Shown here piece by piece: positions 5,560 to 7,073 of a stretch of DNA of 7,073 nucleotides. The stretch is from an uncultured Blautia sp. GTDB lineage: Bacteria > Bacillota > Clostridia > Lachnospirales > Lachnospiraceae. The notes under the pieces are model-generated. The model searched no databases and was not told the origin of the DNA. It saw only the letters and a list, made by a program, of their open reading frames with translations. The translations under genes were made by a program, and so were the position numbers. How positions within the stretch are numbered: the first letter of the stretch is position 1; every line of letters starts with the position of its first letter. Location: NCBI GenBank assembly GCA_945872375.1, contig CAMBYR010000112.1, positions 1-7,073 of the forward strand, read 5' to 3'.

Positions 5560-6951
5560 TCAGTAATGCACTACCACAGGACATCCCACCTCCACATTCT
5601 GATAGATGGCCTGCGCTTTCTCATAAGGAGTATTCACGCACCCGTGAGATCCCTCCCAGAGATACAGATTATTTCCAAACTGGGTACGCCATGTGGCGTC
5701 ATGAATTCCCACGTTTCCGCAGAAAGGCATCCAGTAAGTTACGTTTGCCTGATAGTCCTCCCCCGTCAGAACCGCCGGAGACTGTTTGGCATCCAGTGCG
5801 AAACAGCCAACAGGCGTTTCCATTCCCGGAATATTGGGATTTCCGGTAACTACCAGCGTATCTACCAGCGGATAGCCGTCCTGATAAAAGACCATTCGCT
5901 GATTTGTCAGATCTATTTCAATATATGTATATCCGATATCATTGGTATTGCGGCTCCATGCTTCATACTGGTAAACAGGCGCCCGCACCTGAGTAACTCC
6001 GCTGCTGACAGCCTGGATCAGAGCATCTGTTTCCGCTGTCTGATCGATCACCCAGCCGTAGTCTCCGCCGGAAACAGGAATTTCCCGTCCGTCATAGGTA
6101 CGAAACATCCTGGTTCCCCCAAAGGTATCGTATTTATTTGCAAGTTCATGCACATAAGCGGAAACCATTTCTCTGTTAAGGACACATTCGTTGTTTTCAA
6201 TCATCAGCCAGTCCTTGATCAGATCGCGGTCCACCGTCTCTGTGCGGTCTCCGAAATCATAGGTAATGATCACATCCGTAAGCTGATTTGCCTGCTGACA
6301 CTGCCTGAGCAGGTCCGGGTCGTCTCTGTATACGGATGGTTTTTTATAACAGTTTTCCTCCACCAGATTCACCGATGTTTTTCCGGTCACAATGGCGGAA
6401 GCAATGAGCGCCTGCACCTGGTCCCCGTCCAGCTCTGTTCCCTCGGTCTCAGGAGTGATCTCGAAGGAAGTTCCTGTATCGGTCAGATATGCGTCCGTGG
6501 ACGGCACGCCCTCTGTCATGCATTTCAGACCTGCCACTGTCTGATACAGCTTTGCCGCATCATAGACGATCGTGGAAGGCAGTTCATAGGTATGTGTTTT
6601 TCCAAAGGAAAGAAACCATTGGAATCGGTTCTGCTGCCGGATGGTTTTCTGTACGCTTCCATCACGGTTGTAGGTCAGTCCGATCTGTTCGGAGGAGATA
6701 CTTTCCTGGCCGTTTCCATGGGTCTGAATTGCCAGCACATAAGCCTCTGCTCTCTTTGCCAGCAGATCTTCCGCTTCTTCCGCCTTCATATAAGAACAGT
6801 TAAAACCGTTCACCATGGTTCCCGGCAGAAAGTGTTCGGAAAAATAATATACACCGATAAAATATGCGGCAACGGTCAAAAGCAGCATCAGACAGATCAG
6901 AACGATCAGCACCTTTCTCCCCGTGCCCATTTTTGCTTTTTCTTCAGACAT
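5560..6951 (-). CDS. Membrane-anchored L,D-transpeptidase, YkuD domain with PG_binding_4-like stalk
   Basis: This 463-residue protein is predicted to form 3-3 peptidoglycan cross-links, or to attach proteins to the wall, outside the membrane, using a cysteine nucleophile. A short basic N-terminus precedes one membrane helix (about 13-36) that acts as an uncleaved anchor. Residues about 45-200 and 225-325 look like two PG_binding_4-type (VanW-related) stalk domains, with ITPETEGTELD (165-175) and KYDTFGGTRMF (273-283), followed by YGWVID (298-303). The YkuD catalytic domain (about 341-463) has GIHDA (415-419) and SHGCVN (435-440), with His417 and Cys438 as catalytic residues. Asn440 stands where many family members have Arg. 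The start at 6951 has AGGAGG (6957-6962) five bases upstream. The gene opens the ydk-like cluster with ddl and murF, so wall precursor synthesis and cross-linking may be expressed together. The family is certain; the exact wall reaction is inferred. Confidence 0.93.
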   Translation of the reverse strand: MSEEKAKMGTGRKVLIVLICLMLLLTVAAYFIGVYYFSEHFLPGTMVNGFNCSYMKAEEAEDLLAKRAEAYVLAIQTHGNGQESISSEQIGLTYNRDGSVQKTIRQQNRFQWFLSFGKTHTYELPSTIVYDAAKLYQTVAGLKCMTEGVPSTDAYLTDTGTSFEITPETEGTELDGDQVQALIASAIVTGKTSVNLVEENCYKKPSVYRDDPDLLRQCQQANQLTDVIITYDFGDRTETVDRDLIKDWLMIENNECVLNREMVSAYVHELANKYDTFGGTRMFRTYDGREIPVSGGDYGWVIDQTAETDALIQAVSSGVTQVRAPVYQYEAWSRNTNDIGYTYIEIDLTNQRMVFYQDGYPLVDTLVVTGNPNIPGMETPVGCFALDAKQSPAVLTGEDYQANVTYWMPFCGNVGIHDATWRTQFGNNLYLWEGSHGCVNTPYEKAQAIYQNVEVGCPVVVHY

Positions 6952-6990
6952 GAAAACCTCCTTTTCCGGATTTTCTGCTCCACACTTTAT

Positions 6991-7027
6991 AAAAACAGGC
7001 AGGGAAGCCGGCGACGCCTGCTTCCCC
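6991..7027 (-). terminator. Rho-independent terminator at the right edge
   Basis: On the minus strand GGGAAGC (7020-7026) pairs perfectly with GCTTCCC (7002-7008). Inside it, after one A-G mismatch, GGC-GTC-GCC can extend the stem. A T5 run (6991-6995) follows after six bases. An alternative stem CAGGC with GCCTG lies directly before the T-run. It should end the transcript of the gene entering from the right, separating it from the cell wall operon. Confidence 0.7.
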
Positions 7028-7038
7028 GCATTTCATGT

Positions 7039-7073
7039 TTATTCAGCAAGCAGTTTTTCTACGCTTGAAAGTT
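7039..7073 (-). CDS. C-terminal end of an unidentified gene
   Basis: One minus-strand frame enters from the right edge and reads LSSVEKLLAE before a TAA stop at 7039-7041. The other two frames meet stops as well, so the frame is chosen because this one reads like a normal helical protein end and stops 12 bases before a strong terminator. Ten residues are too few to name a product. Confidence 0.45.
   Translation of the reverse strand, partial: LSSVEKLLAE

Noticed and set aside
6986..6991. TATAAA on the minus strand as a -10 box for the cell wall operon
   Set aside because: It overlaps the terminator T-run, has no -35 hexamer at a suitable distance and no TG extension. The promoter of the operon is therefore not identified.
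5566..7068. A 500-codon open frame on the plus strand opposite the transpeptidase gene
   Set aside because: It is longer than the real gene, but it has no ribosome binding site, its product is low in recognisable motifs and rich in His, Cys, Ile and Ser as expected of an antisense shadow, and the minus strand carries an intact YkuD protein with a strong ribosome binding site.

Overview
The window looks like a chromosomal segment of a low- to mid-GC Gram-positive anaerobe, most likely a Lachnospiraceae-type Clostridium relative. The basis is the protein style (a LacI-type sensor fused to GGDEF, a YkuD protein with a PG_binding_4-like stalk), the strong AGGAGG ribosome binding sites and the promoter style. 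This taxonomic call is an inference; no rRNA or marker gene was available to test it. Every credible gene lies on the minus strand, so transcription runs from right to left.

Right part (about 7073 to 3076): the last codons of an unidentified gene enter at the right edge and are followed by a GC-rich terminator. Next comes a tight cluster of three cell-wall genes. They are a membrane-anchored YkuD-type L,D-transpeptidase (5560-6951), a D-alanine--D-alanine ligase (4492-5529) and murF (3076-4449). The gaps are 30 and 42 bases and each gene has a good ribosome binding site, so they are very probably one operon. Ddl makes D-Ala-D-Ala, MurF adds it to the UDP-MurNAc-tripeptide, and the transpeptidase acts on peptidoglycan stems outside the membrane.

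Middle (3075 to 2338): a 144-base gap holds a weak hairpin and a TATAAT box. It is followed by a 197-residue protein with three predicted membrane segments and a long acidic cytoplasmic tail. I do not recognise its family.

Left part (2337 to 1): a 181-base intergenic region carries a good promoter (TTGACG-N17-TAAAAT) and a structured leader. It drives a 621-residue soluble protein in which a LacI/GalR-type ligand-binding domain, without a helix-turn-helix, is joined through an uncharacterised middle region to an intact GGDEF domain. It is probably a ligand-controlled diguanylate cyclase, and a terminator follows it. The last 240 bases hold no convincing gene. They do hold a promoter with extended -10 pointing out of the left edge, with one inverted repeat across its -10 and start region and two more in its leader. 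These look like operator sites for a gene just outside the window.

I see no CRISPR array, tRNA, rRNA, complete insertion sequence or clear defence system. The least ordinary parts are the sensor-cyclase with its start-codon palindrome and leader hairpin, the unknown three-helix membrane protein, and the cluster of inverted repeats at the left edge.
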